Below, one piece after another: positions 1 through 6,922 of a stretch of DNA of 17,448 bases (positions are counted from its first letter, which is position 1; every line of letters begins with the position of its first letter). The translations under genes and the position numbers were made by a program. The notes under the pieces were generated by a model. The model saw only the letters and a program-made list of their open reading frames with translations. It did no database searches and had not been told where the DNA came from. The stretch lies in NCBI GenBank assembly GCA_003480425.1, contig QUJA01000047.1:1-17448 (forward strand), written 5' to 3'. This DNA comes from Firmicutes bacterium AM31-12AC. GTDB lineage: Bacteria; Bacillota; Clostridia; Lachnospirales; Lachnospiraceae.

Positions 1-112
1 CTCCGACTGAGATAAACGCTCCGCGAGGATGCGCAGTGATTCTGATAGGAATATGTCAGCTTCGCTGACCAGAATCACGCGCCAAGTCTCACGGACGTTC
101 GACTTGAATTAA
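1..112 (-). repeat. Structured intergenic repeat, copy A
   Basis: This stretch is, as its reverse complement, nearly identical to 6271-6381 (copy B). Read on the minus strand it holds nested complementary arms: an outer arm at 21-27 with 88-94, a middle arm at 37-44 (TGATTCTG) with 70-77 (CAGAATCA), and an inner hairpin GTCAGC-GAA-GCTGAC at 55-69. One outer-arm position is C/A on the plus strand but G/U on the minus strand, so the fold works better as minus-strand RNA. That is the direction of the preceding DUF378 gene. It probably continues left of the window, because copy B has a further hairpin on that side. It is GC-richer than its surroundings. The function is unknown. Confidence 0.8.
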
Positions 113-120
113 ATATAGCA

Positions 121-155
121 AAGATGCGGAATTATATTTAATCCGCATCTTTTTT
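121..155 (+). terminator. Rho-independent terminator
   Basis: A perfect 10-bp stem (AAGATGCGGA at 121-130 with TCCGCATCTT at 142-151) is followed on the plus strand by a T run. It would end plus-strand transcription entering from left of the window. On the minus strand the hairpin is followed only by TTTGC, so it would be a weaker stop for the DUF378 gene that ends at 175. Confidence 0.75.
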
Positions 156-174
156 AATGTAATATTCTAAAATA

Positions 175-378
175 TTATTCTGATGTATTTTCTATTCTTC
201 CATACAGACTAATCAGATAGAGCCCACATAATCCTACGAGTGTATAAATGATACGAGAAAGCCAGCTCATATTTCCAAATAAGAATGCAACCAAGTCAAA
301 ACGGAAAATTCCAATCAATAACCAGTTTAGTGCGCCAATGATCACAAGCGTCAAAGACGTGTTATCAAACCATTTCAT
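175..378 (-). CDS. DUF378 family small membrane protein (YuzA-like)
   Basis: A 67-residue protein with two hydrophobic segments, about residues 9-26 (LTLVIIGALNWLLIGIF) and 40-58 (SRIIYTLVGLCGLYLISLY), joined by a short loop with FDLVAFLFG. The ALNWLLIG...FDLVA pattern is typical of DUF378 (Bacillus YuzA), a family of about 60-80 residues with no established function. The start is supported by GGAGGA 8 bases upstream. It is probably a monocistronic gene, divergent from the HlyD-like gene across a 128-bp region. Family recognition is firm; the role is unknown. Confidence 0.88.
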   Translation of the reverse strand: MKWFDNTSLTLVIIGALNWLLIGIFRFDLVAFLFGNMSWLSRIIYTLVGLCGLYLISLYGRIENTSE

Positions 379-426
379 TTAAATTCCTCCTTTTCCAATC
401 AATACTCTTATTATTTGTTGAAACGC

Positions 427-455
427 TGGAAATATACATAAAAAAATGTTATACT
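427..455 (+). promoter_or_regulatory. Putative sigma-A promoter for the HlyD-like/division operon
   Basis: TGGAAA (427-432), a 17-base spacer and TATACT (450-455) lie about 50 bases upstream of the TTG start at 507. The -10 is good and the -35 matches consensus at four of six positions. The same TGGAAA -35 is seen in front of tsaE. The flanks are AT-rich. Confidence 0.5.
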
Positions 456-506
456 AGACAAGTTAATGAAGAATAAATTTAAAGGATTTCATTTGAGGAG
501 TCTGAA

Positions 507-1895
507 TTGAAACGAAAAGTAAAGAAAACAATTAATATCCGACATTATAAAAATAAACAGGAAATGAATATAGGAATTGTTCTTTTTGCGTTTATTTTTA
601 TTTATCTTGTTGTTACAATTTTTACATATGCAACCGCAAAAAGAATATCTGTATATGAAGTACGCGAGGGAAGCATTGTAAAAGATAATTCCTATACCGG
701 ACTTGTGATTAGAAAAGAGCAAGTATTTTATGCAGATGCAAGTGGTTATGTGAATTATTTTCAAGATGAAAATTCCAAGCTTCGAAAAGGTAATAATATT
801 TATGTATTATCCCATAATAAGTTAAATATTCCAAGTGGAAATGATACAGAAGGCACCACGCTTACAAATGAAGAGCAAAATAATCTTATTTACAAAATAC
901 AGGATTTTAATGAAAGCTATACGAATGGACATTTTTCATCTGTTTATTCATTAAAAACAGAAATTAATTCGGCATTGCATGGTGCTGCGAATCAGTCAAA
1001 AACCTCACAGTTAGATGCGGTAATTGCCGGAAATTCAGATGTCATTGCTACATATCCAAGTGATTCAGATGGAATACTTGTGTTAAATGTAGATGGTTAC
1101 GAAAATTTGACAGAAGATACTCTTAATAATAAAAATTTTGACAGAAGTAATTATGAGTCTACACAATTGACAGATCAGACAAAAATAAAGGCCGGTGATC
1201 CAGTATATAAAGTTGTTACGGACGAAAACTGGGATGTTTATATACAACTAGATAAAAAAACAGCAGCCAGTCTTGCAGGCATTCAGTATGTCAAAACGAG
1301 GATTAATAAGAATAACGATACCATTTGGGCAGATTTAGCAATTGTCAGAAAAGGGGACGACTATTATGGGCATTTAACTTATGATAGTGCAATGATTCAA
1401 TATTCTAATAGTAGATTTTTGTCTGTAGAATTGATTCTGGATGATCAGAGTGGGTTGAAAATACCTAAAAGTGCAGTGATTGAAAAATTATTTTATACAA
1501 TTCCGGGCGAGTACCTGACGACAAGCGGAAACAGTTCTTCACAGGGAGTGATGATACAAGATGGTGACTCTGTAAAATATCAAACTGTAGATATTTATTA
1601 TACAGAAGCGGATGGAACTGTTTATCTAAATCCGGAAGCTTTTGAATCTGGAACAGTTCTGATTAAGACAGGGGAGTCCGGAACTCAGGAAACATATTCC
1701 TTAGGTGATCAAAGAGCTTTAAAAGGAGTCTTTTGTATTAATAAAGGATATGCCATATTTAAGACAATACAAATCCTTTGCGAAAACGATGATTATTATA
1801 TCATTCAAGAAGGTACAGATTATGGCTTGAGCAATTATGATCATATTGTTCAAGACGGGCACTCTGTTACAGAAAATGAAGTAGTATTTCAGTAA
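507..1895 (+). CDS. HlyD-like membrane-anchored adaptor protein
   Basis: A 462-residue protein. The start is TTG at 507, with GAGGAG six bases upstream. Residues 1-21 are basic and cytosolic, about 22-43 form one membrane helix, and the rest should lie outside the membrane. Around 50-105 a beta-rich half-motif (YEVREGSIVKDNSYTGLVI, then a Lys/Gly turn before YVLS) resembles the HlyD/MFP barrel-sandwich domain. A short helical insert follows, and about 225-330 carries a second barrel ending in the HlyD-style IPKSAVIEK. No transporter or outer-membrane partner is encoded here. As the first gene before yggS-sepF it more plausibly serves the envelope or division than export; that is inference. 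Family assignment is moderately sure. It is 25 bp from yggS. Confidence 0.75.
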   Translation: MKRKVKKTINIRHYKNKQEMNIGIVLFAFIFIYLVVTIFTYATAKRISVYEVREGSIVKDNSYTGLVIRKEQVFYADASGYVNYFQDENSKLRKGNNIYVLSHNKLNIPSGNDTEGTTLTNEEQNNLIYKIQDFNESYTNGHFSSVYSLKTEINSALHGAANQSKTSQLDAVIAGNSDVIATYPSDSDGILVLNVDGYENLTEDTLNNKNFDRSNYESTQLTDQTKIKAGDPVYKVVTDENWDVYIQLDKKTAASLAGIQYVKTRINKNNDTIWADLAIVRKGDDYYGHLTYDSAMIQYSNSRFLSVELILDDQSGLKIPKSAVIEKLFYTIPGEYLTTSGNSSSQGVMIQDGDSVKYQTVDIYYTEADGTVYLNPEAFESGTVLIKTGESGTQETYSLGDQRALKGVFCINKGYAIFKTIQILCENDDYYIIQEGTDYGLSNYDHIVQDGHSVTENEVVFQ

Positions 1896-1920
1896 GAAAA
1901 GATATATGGAGGTTTTCATA

Positions 1921-2688
1921 ATGTTGAAAGAACAATTAAATGAAGTAGAACAAAATATCCAACAGGCTTGTGACAAAGTTTCACGCTCACGAGAGGACGT
2001 AACTTTGATCGCAGTCAGTAAAACAAAGCCTATTTCAGTGCTTCAGGAAGCATATAACCTGGGAGTACGGGTGTTTGGCGAAAATAAAGTTCAAGAATTA
2101 ACTGAAAAATACGAGGCACTGCCAAAGGACATTCACTGGCATATGATTGGACATTTACAGACTAATAAAGTAAAGTATATCATTGATAAAGTTGACTTGA
2201 TTCATTCTGTGGATTCTATGAAGCTTGCAGAGACAATTGAAAAAGAAGCTGCTAAAAAAAATTTGATTGCAAATATTCTAGTAGAGGTCAATGTAGCAGA
2301 AGAGGAAAGTAAATTCGGACTGAAAATGGAAGAGGTAATTCCTTTTATAGAAAAAATTTCTGTTTTTCCACATATTCGAGTATGTGGACTGATGACAATT
2401 GCGCCTTTTGTAGAAAATTCTGAAGAAAATCGTGAAATTTTCACGAATTTACGCAAATTATCTGTTGACATTAACGCAAAAAACATTGATAATGTTAATG
2501 TGAGCATACTTTCTATGGGAATGACCAATGATTATGCTGTTGCAATCGAAGAAGGTGCCACAATGGTTCGCGTTGGAACAGGGATTTTGGTGCAAGAAAT
2601 TATAATATATAAGAATATAAAGAAAGTAATGTATAAAAATATGTTGTGTATATCGCACAAGAAGGAGTGTAAACATGGGAGTGTTTGA
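1921..2688 (+). CDS. yggS: YggS/YlmE PLP homeostasis protein, C-terminus frameshifted
   Basis: Pyridoxal-phosphate-binding protein of the alanine-racemase-like barrel fold, non-catalytic, which buffers cellular PLP. Family motifs are VTLIAVSKTKP (the PLP lysine is in this stretch), FGENKVQE, WHMIGHLQTNKVK, VNVAEEESKFG, CGLMTIAP and SMGMTNDYAVAIEEGATMVRVGTGI. ATG 1921 is preferred over the in-frame ATG 1906 because GGAGG (1908-1912) sits eight bases upstream of it. As written, the frame runs on to 2688 with a non-homologous tail overlapping sepF. Adding one T to the run at 2585-2588 restores GIFGARNYNI and a stop at 2610-2612, the normal family ending. The deletion is therefore a frameshift or sequence error. 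The restored length is about 230 residues. Confidence 0.93.
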   Translation: MLKEQLNEVEQNIQQACDKVSRSREDVTLIAVSKTKPISVLQEAYNLGVRVFGENKVQELTEKYEALPKDIHWHMIGHLQTNKVKYIIDKVDLIHSVDSMKLAETIEKEAAKKNLIANILVEVNVAEEESKFGLKMEEVIPFIEKISVFPHIRVCGLMTIAPFVENSEENREIFTNLRKLSVDINAKNIDNVNVSILSMGMTNDYAVAIEEGATMVRVGTGILVQEIIIYKNIKKVMYKNMLCISHKKECKHGSV

Positions 2689-3223
2689 TAAGTTTCTGGA
2701 CATCATGAAATTAAATGATGATTATGATGATGATTTCTATGATGAGGATGAGATGTATGACGATGACTATGAAGAAGAAAAACCTCATCGTTCATTCTTT
2801 GGAAAGAAACATACTAATAAAGAACCTGAATTTGAAGATTTTGATGCTGGAGAAGATATCGAGAATAAATTTACACCTGCAGCAAGCAGTAAAGTAACAC
2901 CAATGCGTCAGCCTGCATCCAAACGTGGAGCAAGCATGGAAGTATGTGTAGTAAAACCTACTTCCGTAGATGATTCCCGAGAGATTACAGAGACTTTACT
3001 TGCAGGACGTACAGTTATCTTGAATTTAGAGGGGCTGGATCTTGAGATTGCACAGAGAATTATTGATTTTATTTCCGGTGCTACTTTTGCAATCAGTGGA
3101 AATCTTCAGAAAATTTCAAATTATATTTTCCTTGTAACACCTACAAATGTTGACATTACAGGTGATTTACAGGATTTACTTAGCGGTTCTATGGAGACAT
3201 CCGCTGTGAGAGGCAGATTTTAA
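2675..3223 (+). CDS. sepF: Cell division protein SepF
   Basis: SepF is an FtsZ-binding septum protein that anchors FtsZ to the membrane and polymerises into rings. It has 182 residues. Residues 1-13 (MGVFDKFLDIMKL) match the amphipathic membrane-binding helix, about 14-40 form a very acidic linker rich in Asp, Glu and Tyr, and about 88-172 form the globular SepF domain (VCVVKPTSVDDSREI, GRTVILNLEGLD, AQRIIDFISGATFAI, FLVTP). GAAGGAG lies seven bases before the start. It follows yggs's restored stop by 62 bp, and ylmH follows 14 bp downstream. The usual Bacillus neighbour ylmG is absent between sepF and ylmH. Confidence 0.96.
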   Translation: MGVFDKFLDIMKLNDDYDDDFYDEDEMYDDDYEEEKPHRSFFGKKHTNKEPEFEDFDAGEDIENKFTPAASSKVTPMRQPASKRGASMEVCVVKPTSVDDSREITETLLAGRTVILNLEGLDLEIAQRIIDFISGATFAISGNLQKISNYIFLVTPTNVDITGDLQDLLSGSMETSAVRGRF

Positions 3224-3237
3224 TAAGGCAGAACAAG

Positions 3238-4014
3238 ATGCAAAAAGAAGAACAGCTTCTGGAAAAGCATTTTATTGATTTATCCAGACAGGCATATCAT
3301 CGTAATATTATTACATATTCAGATTTTTTGAATTTGAATGAACAGAATATTTTACATTCAATTCCGAAAGACAGGCTTTACACTGGGCTTATAGTTTTTG
3401 GAGGATATGATTTTGCAGAGCGTCAGATGGCAGCATTTATACCTGATGCTCTTTCTTTGCGTGATATTAAAGATTCAGATATTTTTCAATCAGAAATATC
3501 GGTTCTACATATTTCTCCTTTAAATAAGAAATACAGTGAAGCTTTGAGTCATAGAGATTATCTGGGGTCTATTTTAAATTTAGGAATAGAACGAGGGATG
3601 ATTGGAGATATTCTTATTACTGATTCCGAGGCAATTGTATTTGTAAAGATGCAGATGCAGGAGTTTTTAACAGAAAATATAACTCGCATCCGTCATACGT
3701 CAGTATTAGCAACAATTGATGAATTAACGGATTTTCACTACAGCCCGCGTTATGAAGAAATAAAAGGCACTGTAGCATCAGTGCGTTTGGACAGCCTTTT
3801 ATCGGTTGCATTCTCGTCTTCCAGAAGTAAATTATCAGGTCTTATAGAAGGTGGAAAAGTTTTTGTAAACGGGCGTTTGATTACTTCTAATGCATATCAA
3901 GTAAAAGAGCATGATATTATTTCTGTTCGAGGAATGGGGAAATTTGAGTTTATAGAAACACTTGCTTTTACAAAGAAAAAAAGAATTTATGTCTTAATAC
4001 ATAAATATGTATAG
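3238..4014 (+). CDS. ylmH: YlmH-family S4-domain RNA-binding protein
   Basis: A 258-residue protein typical of YlmH, a cytosolic protein encoded in Gram-positive division clusters and implicated in RNA or ribosome binding. The N-terminal two thirds (EEQLLEKHFIDLSRQAYHR, FSDFLNLNEQ-like SDFLNLNEQNIL, LIVFGGYDFAERQMAAFIP, DYLGSILNLGIERGMIGDI) is the YlmH-specific domain. The C-terminal S4 domain, about 182-245, contains RLDSLLSVAFSSSRSKL, GGKVFVNGR and DIISVRGMGKF. The start has only a weak AGG upstream and lies 14 bp after sepF, so translation may be coupled to it. DivIVA, often next in Bacillus, is absent here. Confidence 0.93.
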   Translation: MQKEEQLLEKHFIDLSRQAYHRNIITYSDFLNLNEQNILHSIPKDRLYTGLIVFGGYDFAERQMAAFIPDALSLRDIKDSDIFQSEISVLHISPLNKKYSEALSHRDYLGSILNLGIERGMIGDILITDSEAIVFVKMQMQEFLTENITRIRHTSVLATIDELTDFHYSPRYEEIKGTVASVRLDSLLSVAFSSSRSKLSGLIEGGKVFVNGRLITSNAYQVKEHDIISVRGMGKFEFIETLAFTKKKRIYVLIHKYV

Positions 4015-4030
4015 TTTAGGAGCTTGTATT

Positions 4031-4540
4031 ATGCAGAATAAAAATAAAACTTTTCAAAGCTATATGTATGCTGTGATCTGGTGTGTAATAGCTATTTTTA
4101 TTGACCAGATTACAAAATGGCTTGTAGTACACAATTTGAAGGGAAAAGACAGTATTACAATAATTCCAAACGTTTTCGAGTTGCATTATCTTGAAAATCG
4201 AGGTGCAGCATTTGGAATGTTGCAGAACAAACAGATTATATTTTTAATCGGTGCAAGTATTGTTTTAATTGCAATCGGTTATTTGTATGGAAAAATACCG
4301 CATATGTCACGTTATTTTTGGCTTCGCTTTTGTGCAGTTTTAGTTTGTGCCGGCGCAATTGGGAATATGATTGATCGAATTCGACTCAATTATGTTATTG
4401 ATTTTTTCTATTTTAGTTTAATCGATTTTCCGATTTTTAATGTAGCGGATTGTTATGTTGTAGTAGCTTGTGTGCTCTTTGCGATTCTTGTCTTATTTTA
4501 TTATAAAGATGAAGATTTTGCATGGGTAAGCAGAAAATAA
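4031..4540 (+). CDS. lspA: Lipoprotein signal peptidase (signal peptidase II)
   Basis: Integral membrane aspartyl protease that removes the signal peptide from diacylglyceryl-modified prolipoproteins. With ATG 4031 it has 169 residues. That start has AGGAG (4018-4022) eight bases upstream; an ATG at 4007 in frame overlaps ylmH and lacks a site. Four membrane segments are visible (about 11-30, 64-82, 90-108, 130-152). Family motifs include IDQITKWLV, ENRGAAFGM, GAIGNMIDRIR, VIDFF and FNVADCYV; the Asp in IDR-VIDFF and the Asp of NVAD correspond to the catalytic pair. It sits just after ylmH and 95 bp before rluD, a common Firmicutes pairing. Confidence 0.96.
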   Translation: MQNKNKTFQSYMYAVIWCVIAIFIDQITKWLVVHNLKGKDSITIIPNVFELHYLENRGAAFGMLQNKQIIFLIGASIVLIAIGYLYGKIPHMSRYFWLRFCAVLVCAGAIGNMIDRIRLNYVIDFFYFSLIDFPIFNVADCYVVVACVLFAILVLFYYKDEDFAWVSRK

Positions 4541-4565
4541 AAAATAATCAGAGTTCATATAAAGA

Positions 4566-4588
4566 TGGCATTACATTTTGTAATGTCA
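4566..4588 (+). other. Intergenic hairpin between lspA and rluD
   Basis: TGGCATTAC (4566-4574) and GTAATGTCA (4580-4588) form a 9-bp stem with one G-U pair and a five-base loop. No clean T run follows (CTTTCTATATTT), so it is more likely an mRNA-processing or partial attenuation structure than a full terminator. Confidence 0.4.
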
Positions 4589-4635
4589 CTTTCTATATTT
4601 ACAGAATTATTGTAGTAGATTGGAGATAAAGAAGT

Positions 4636-5541
4636 ATGGAGAAATTGTTCTTTACAATTGAAAAGGGCGGAGAACGTATCGATAAATATTTGTCAGAACA
4701 GCTTGAAGATATGACTCGTTCACATATTCAAAAATTAATCAAGGAAAATATGGTGCGGGTAAATGGAATGGCTGTGAAATCAAATTTTAAACTTTCAGCT
4801 TCTGATCAGATTGAAGTGGAAATTCCAGAATTGAAAGAACCGGATATCCTTCCGGAAAATATTCCTTTGGATATTTTATATGAAGATCAGGATATCCTTG
4901 TAGTAAACAAACCAAAAGGTATGGTAGTACATCCTGCACCCGGACATTATACAGGAACGCTGGTAAATGCAATCATGTACCATTGTAAGGATAATTTATC
5001 AGGAATTAACGGTGTTATGCGTCCTGGTATTGTTCATAGGATAGATATGGATACAACCGGCTCTTTATTGATATGCAAAAATGACCGTGCGCATCAGGCT
5101 CTTGCAGAGCAGCTTAAAGAACATTCTATTACAAGAAAATATCACGCTATTGTTCATGGAAGATTAAAAGAAGATGAGGGAACCATTGACAAACCGATCG
5201 GTCGCCATCCGATAGACCGAAAAAAAATGAGTGTTCACTGTACTAACGGAAGAGAAGCAATTACGCATTATCGTGTTCTGAAAAGATTTCAGCAATTTAC
5301 TTATATTGAATGTCAGTTGGAAACCGGACGAACACATCAGATACGCGTGCATATGTCTAGTATCGGGCATCCGATTTTAGGGGATCAGATATATGGACCT
5401 GCAAAATGTCCTTATAAATTGCAGGGACAGACATTACACGCGAAGGTACTTGGAATCACACATCCAACAACCGGTGAATATATGGAATTCGATGCACCAC
5501 TACCAGATTATTTTCAGGCTTTACTTGAAAAAATGCATTAG
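4636..5541 (+). CDS. rluD: RluD-family 23S rRNA pseudouridine synthase
   Basis: Converts uridines in large-subunit rRNA to pseudouridine. It has 301 residues. About 11-75 is an S4 domain (RIDKYLSEQLEDMTRSHIQKLIKENMVRVNG), and about 88-295 is the catalytic RluA-type domain. Motifs are ILVVNKPKGMVVHPAPGH, the catalytic HRIDMDTTGSLLICK (Asp is the nucleophile), KYHAIVHG, PIGRHP and the terminal ETGRTHQIRVHM. GGAGA lies nine bases before ATG. The substitution of Ser for the more common Gly in DTTGSL(L) is minor. Length and motif order fit RluD/YlyB, which is next to lspA in Firmicutes. The exact target uridines cannot be told from sequence. Confidence 0.94.
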   Translation: MEKLFFTIEKGGERIDKYLSEQLEDMTRSHIQKLIKENMVRVNGMAVKSNFKLSASDQIEVEIPELKEPDILPENIPLDILYEDQDILVVNKPKGMVVHPAPGHYTGTLVNAIMYHCKDNLSGINGVMRPGIVHRIDMDTTGSLLICKNDRAHQALAEQLKEHSITRKYHAIVHGRLKEDEGTIDKPIGRHPIDRKKMSVHCTNGREAITHYRVLKRFQQFTYIECQLETGRTHQIRVHMSSIGHPILGDQIYGPAKCPYKLQGQTLHAKVLGITHPTTGEYMEFDAPLPDYFQALLEKMH

Positions 5542-5606
5542 AACGAATATAATAAAGAGTATAGATGAGTTCGTGCATCAATACAGCGTAAAGGAGCGTG
5601 GCTAGT

Positions 5607-6248
5607 ATGAAAACAAATACGATTATTACAATTGGAAGACAGTATGGAAGCGCTGGAAGAGAGATTGGTTATAAGATTGCTGAGGATTTCGGAATCAAAC
5701 TTTATGATAAAGAAATGCTCGCCAGAGCTGCAAAGGAAAGCGGTATCTGTGAAGAGATTTTTGAAACTCACGATGAGAAGCCAACAAATAGCTTTCTCTA
5801 TTCACTCGTAATGGATACATATTCTATGGGGTATGCTGGAAGCGCATATAATGATATGCCGCTCAATCATAAAGTATTCCTTGCACAGTTTGATACGATT
5901 AAGAAGATTGCAGACGAAGGTCCTTGCATTTTGGTTGGTCGTTGCGCAGATTATGCGTTGGAATCTTATGATAATGTAGTCAGTGTATTTATTCATGCAG
6001 ATTTGGAGGCAAGAATTTCCCGTATTAGTCGAATTTATGATTTACCTGCCAATAAAGCAAAAGATCGTATCGTAAAGACAGACAAGAAGAGAGCAAGTTA
6101 TTATAACTATTATACAAACAAGCGTTGGGGCGATGCGGATAGTTATGAATTATGTTTGAACAGCTCAAAGCTTGGCATAGAAGGAGCAGCTAAAGCAATC
6201 GAACAATATGTACTGTTTAAGGAAGGTATTTCTGATAAACAAATCTAA
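5607..6248 (+). CDS. Cytidylate kinase-like P-loop protein
   Basis: A 213-residue protein of the Cytidylate_kin2 type. The P-loop region ITIGRQYGSAGREIG opens the protein. DFGIKLYDKEML and later ILVGRCADYAL, VFIHADLEARISRI and TDKKRASYYNYYTNKRWGD match this family, which is related to CMP kinase but distinct from canonical Cmk. Many clostridial genomes encode it; the substrate is not established. ATG 5607 is chosen because AAGGAG (5591-5596) is ten bases upstream; GTG 5598 would leave only one base. It is the last gene of the plus-strand operon, 65 bp after rluD, and is followed by the structured repeat copy B. Confidence 0.87.
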   Translation: MKTNTIITIGRQYGSAGREIGYKIAEDFGIKLYDKEMLARAAKESGICEEIFETHDEKPTNSFLYSLVMDTYSMGYAGSAYNDMPLNHKVFLAQFDTIKKIADEGPCILVGRCADYALESYDNVVSVFIHADLEARISRISRIYDLPANKAKDRIVKTDKKRASYYNYYTNKRWGDADSYELCLNSSKLGIEGAAKAIEQYVLFKEGISDKQI

Positions 6249-6267
6249 TTTTATAATGTAAAGAATA

Positions 6268-6382
6268 TTAAATTCAAGTCGAGCAGCCGCGAGACTTGGC
6301 GCGTGATTCTGGTCAGCGTAAGCTGACACATTCTTTACAGAATCACTGCGCATCCTCGCGGAGCGTTTATCTCAGTCGGAGA
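6268..6382 (+). repeat. Structured intergenic repeat, copy B
   Basis: Nearly identical to copy A in inverted orientation, beginning 20-odd bases after the kinase stop. Arms: CCGCGAG (6287-6293) with CTCGCGG (6355-6361), TGATTCTG (6304-6311) with CAGAATCA (6338-6345), and an inner GTCAGC-GTAA-GCTGAC hairpin (6312-6327) whose loop is of GNRA type if transcribed. Differences from copy A mostly fall in loops or keep the pairing. It lies between convergent genes (kinase on plus, tRNA-Ser on minus). Confidence 0.82.
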
Positions 6383-6455
6383 TTGGACTCCCACTGAGAC
6401 AAATTTGCTGTTACTCACTACCTGAAAGAGGTGGGAGTCTTCTCGACTGAGATAA
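6367..6455. repeat. Nested hairpin at the end of repeat copy B
   Basis: Outer arms TTATCTCAGTCG (6367-6378) and CGACTGAGATAA (6444-6455) are perfect complements. Inside them GACTCCCAC (6386-6394) pairs with GTGGGAGTC (6431-6439). The outer left arm is the last part of copy B, so the repeat and this hairpin appear to form one composite element of about 185 bp. There is no T run on either strand, so it is not a simple intrinsic terminator. Confidence 0.7.
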
Positions 6456-6469
6456 TCATGTAACACAAA

Positions 6470-6559
6470 CGGAGAAGGAGGGATTTGAACCCTCGCGCCG
6501 CTACTAACGACCTACTCCCTTTCCAGGGGAGCCCCTTCGGCCAGCTTGGGTACTTCTCC
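6470..6559 (-). tRNA. tRNA-Ser (GGA)
   Basis: Read on the minus strand: acceptor GGAGAAG/CTTCTCC closed by discriminator G, a D arm, an anticodon stem with loop CTGGAAA (anticodon GGA at 6522-6524), a long variable arm as expected for serine, and a T arm with GGTTCAAATCC. No CCA is encoded. The length is 90 bases. It has its own promoter at 6579-6607. Confidence 0.97.
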
Positions 6560-6578
6560 AAAAAAATGACCGAAGACT

Positions 6579-6607
6579 AATATACATGATTTGTTCTGAT
6601 TTGTCCA
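6579..6607 (-). promoter_or_regulatory. Promoter of tRNA-Ser(GGA)
   Basis: On the minus strand TGGACA (6602-6607), a 17-base spacer and TATATT (6579-6584), starting 20 bases upstream of the tRNA 5' end. Spacing and boxes are near consensus. Confidence 0.65.
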
Positions 6608-6631
6608 GTCCTTTTTTTCAAGTTTATAAAA

Positions 6632-6645
6632 TGCATCCTCGCGGA
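6632..6645 (+). repeat. Short fragment matching repeat copies A and B
   Basis: GCATCCTCGCGGA also occurs inside copy B (6350-6362) and, as its complement, in copy A. No other part of the repeat is present here, so it is either a remnant or a chance 13-base match. Confidence 0.35.
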
Positions 6646-6648
6646 ACC

Positions 6649-6690
6649 TTTTTGTATATTAGGAAAGAACACTTTCCTAATATACAAAAA
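6649..6690. other. Perfect 19-bp hairpin between the two tRNA-Ser genes
   Basis: Arms 6649-6667 and 6672-6690 are exact complements around a four-base AACA loop, with T-rich ends. It directly abuts the tRNA terminator hairpin and probably acts as a second terminator on either strand. Confidence 0.65.
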
Positions 6691-6717
6691 ATCGTATCGG
6701 CATTTGCCGATACGATT
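6684..6717 (-). terminator. Rho-independent terminator of tRNA-Ser(UGA)
   Basis: Perfect stem ATCGTATCGGCA (6691-6702) with TGCCGATACGAT (6705-6716) around a two-base centre, lying five bases past the tRNA 3' end. On the minus strand it is followed by a run of Ts, the complement of the A run ending at 6690. Confidence 0.8.
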
Positions 6718-6721
6718 CAAG

Positions 6722-6807
6722 CGGAGAGGGTGGGATTCGAACCCACGCGCCCTTGCGGACAAACGGTTTTCAAGACCGCCTCGTTATGACCACTTCGATA
6801 CCTCTCC
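6722..6807 (-). tRNA. tRNA-Ser (UGA)
   Basis: On the minus strand: acceptor GGAGAGG/CCTCTCC with discriminator G, an anticodon loop CTTGAAA giving anticodon TGA (6770-6772), a long variable arm, and a T arm with GGTTCGAATCC. It is 86 bases with no encoded CCA. It is preceded by its own promoter and followed by two hairpins that separate it from the GGA gene. Confidence 0.97.
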
Positions 6808-6854
6808 ATATTCTGTTTTGTCGCTTTTCGTTTATGTCGTTCGCGACAAGTAGT

Positions 6855-6883
6855 ATACTATCACATGGTTTATATTATGTCAA
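6855..6883 (-). promoter_or_regulatory. Promoter of tRNA-Ser(UGA)
   Basis: On the minus strand consensus TTGACA (6878-6883), 17 bases, then TAGTAT (6855-6860). The predicted leader contains a 7-bp hairpin (TTGTCGC/GCGACAA, 6818-6824 with 6843-6849) just before the tRNA. No strong terminator is seen between ispD and this promoter, so some read-through from ispD is possible. Confidence 0.75.
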
Positions 6884-6922
6884 CACTTTTTCAAAACTTT
6901 TTTAAACTTTTTTTAAAGTTAT

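Noticed and set aside
2715..2897. Met-rich short frame inside sepF
   Set aside because: Out-of-frame reading of the Asp/Glu-rich linker of SepF.
1..6455. The inverted repeats as the ends of a composite transposon
   Set aside because: The interior is a conserved housekeeping operon, no transposase is present, and the repeats form internal hairpins instead of simple terminal repeats.
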